Shown piece after piece: positions 4,378 through 5,268 of a DNA stretch of 5,268 bases (position 1 is its first letter; each line of letters opens with the position of its first letter). This DNA is from Candidatus Nitrosopumilus sp. Lineage in GTDB: Archaea > Thermoproteota > Nitrososphaeria > Nitrososphaerales > Nitrosopumilaceae. The position numbers and the translations under genes were made by a program. A model generated the notes under the pieces. The model did no database searches and had not been told where the DNA came from. It was given only the letters and a program-made list of their open reading frames with translations. Where the stretch lies: the NCBI GenBank assembly GCA_030637455.1, contig DAOWGL010000125.1, forward strand, positions 1-5,268. Direction: 5' to 3'.

Positions 4378-5268
4378 AGGAAGTCTTGCATATTCACGTA
4401 GAGTGCGTGCAAAGACAATGGAAGCAAGAATTAGAGCTTGGCCTGTAAGATCAGCTACTGAAGAACCAAAAATTTTAGCACATTGTGGTTTCAAAGCAGG
4501 TTGTGTTCAAATTGTCAGCATCGATGACCGTGACAAAGTTCCAAACGCAGGAAAACAACTAGTAAGTTTAGGAACAGTGCTAGTAACTCCACCAGTATTG
4601 ATTTTAGGAATTAGAGGATATTCAAAAGATCATGAGGGTAAACATGCAGAGTTTGATGTGTATGCAGAAGATATTCCAAAAAACATTGCTAAAGAAATTA
4701 CAATTAAAAATATTGCAGGATCAATGGAAAATGCAGAATCAAGATTAAGAAAGATTAAAGAAATTTACGCAATTGTTGCAGTTTCTCCAAGAGCAGCAGG
4801 ATTAGAAATGAAGAAACCATATGTTTTTGAAGCAATGGTTAGTGGAGGCGACATTGCAAAACAATTTGCACATGTCAAAGAACATTTAGGTAAAGAAATT
4901 AAAATTGATCAAATTTTTGAAACAGGTTCAACTGTAGATGTTGCAGCAAGTACTAAAGGTCATGGATGGCAAGGTACAAGGAGAAGATGGGGTGTAAAGA
5001 AGAAACAACACAAATCAAGAAAAACAGTTAGAGAAGTTGGTTCATTAGGTCCAATCTCACCACAAAGCGTCATGTATACAGTTCCAAGATCAGGTCAAAC
5101 TGGATTCCATCAAAGAGTAGAATATGATAAAAGAATTATGATTATGGGAAATGCTGATGATGAACAAATTAAAATTAATCCAGACGGAGGATACAAACAC
5201 TTTGGTTTAGTTAAAGGAGATTTTATTATTCTAAAAGGTTCAGTTCCTGGAACATATAGAAGATTGAT
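4346..5268 (+). CDS. rpl3: Large-subunit ribosomal protein uL3 (L3), 3' end cut by window edge
   Basis: This is the archaeal/eukaryal form of uL3, a 23S rRNA-binding protein whose long loop reaches the peptidyl-transferase centre. The first 307 codons are present and the frame is still open at the right edge, so the C-terminus is missing. The basic N-terminus (MGARKRHQPRRGSLAYSRR) is typical, and an in-frame stop at 4331-4333 rules out an upstream extension. Diagnostic blocks are GHGWQGTRRRWGVKKKQHKS (206-225), SLGPISPQSVMYTVPRSGQT (233-252), and GFHQRVEYDKRI (253-264). In archaea this gene normally heads the rpl3-rpl4-rpl23-rpl2 cluster, which should follow downstream. Arginine codons are CGA/CGT in six of the first eleven cases (codons 1-62) but AGA/AGG from codon 90 onward. 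The start region has no near Shine-Dalgarno site and lies within a predicted hairpin. Confidence 0.97.
   Translation, partial: MGARKRHQPRRGSLAYSRRVRAKTMEARIRAWPVRSATEEPKILAHCGFKAGCVQIVSIDDRDKVPNAGKQLVSLGTVLVTPPVLILGIRGYSKDHEGKHAEFDVYAEDIPKNIAKEITIKNIAGSMENAESRLRKIKEIYAIVAVSPRAAGLEMKKPYVFEAMVSGGDIAKQFAHVKEHLGKEIKIDQIFETGSTVDVAASTKGHGWQGTRRRWGVKKKQHKSRKTVREVGSLGPISPQSVMYTVPRSGQTGFHQRVEYDKRIMIMGNADDEQIKINPDGGYKHFGLVKGDFIILKGSVPGTYRRL

Noticed and set aside
4276..4494. 72-codon open frame on the minus strand
   Set aside because: It is antisense to the rpl3 start, which has strong uL3 homology; its residues resemble no family and its length follows from the codon bias of the opposite strand.

Overview
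The window looks like AT-rich chromosomal DNA from an ammonia-oxidising archaeon of the Thaumarchaeota (Nitrososphaerota), most like Nitrosopumilus. The basis is an archaeal-type proteasome alpha subunit, an archaeal/eukaryal-type ribosomal protein uL3 preceded by its usual SPOUT methyltransferase neighbour, a DUF371 protein, and TATA-like boxes placed about 27 bases before several start codons. The genus is inferred from protein style and base composition, not from a search.

Left part (1-724), minus strand: a DUF371 protein of unknown function (228-644), then a separately promoted 39-residue single-span membrane protein (69-188). The DUF371 gene is divergent from the next gene, and the two share an 80-base intergenic region carrying one TATA-like box for each direction.

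Middle (725-2482), plus strand: a secreted multidomain protein. It has a signal peptide, a short two-cysteine segment, a Kazal-type protease-inhibitor domain, and a DUF1254 plus DUF1214 body. This is the most unusual protein in the window.

Right part (2556-5268), plus strand: psmA, then a SPOUT-class RNA methyltransferase with a TTG start, then a 36-residue membrane protein, then rpl3 (uL3), which runs off the right edge. The close spacing of the first three (31 and 7 bases) suggests co-transcription. The set places protein degradation (20S proteasome), RNA modification and the start of a ribosomal protein cluster side by side.

The 93 bases before rpl3 are the densest non-coding part. They hold a perfect 9-bp inverted repeat (paired GTTAAC palindromes, centres 22 bp apart) enclosing a TATA/T-run element, then a second inverted repeat whose right arm contains the rpl3 start codon. 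A Shine-Dalgarno-preceded 15-codon ORF lies in that hairpin's loop and overlaps the rpl3 start out of frame. Together these suggest possible transcriptional and translational control of the ribosomal cluster. No rRNA, tRNA, mobile element or CRISPR array was seen.
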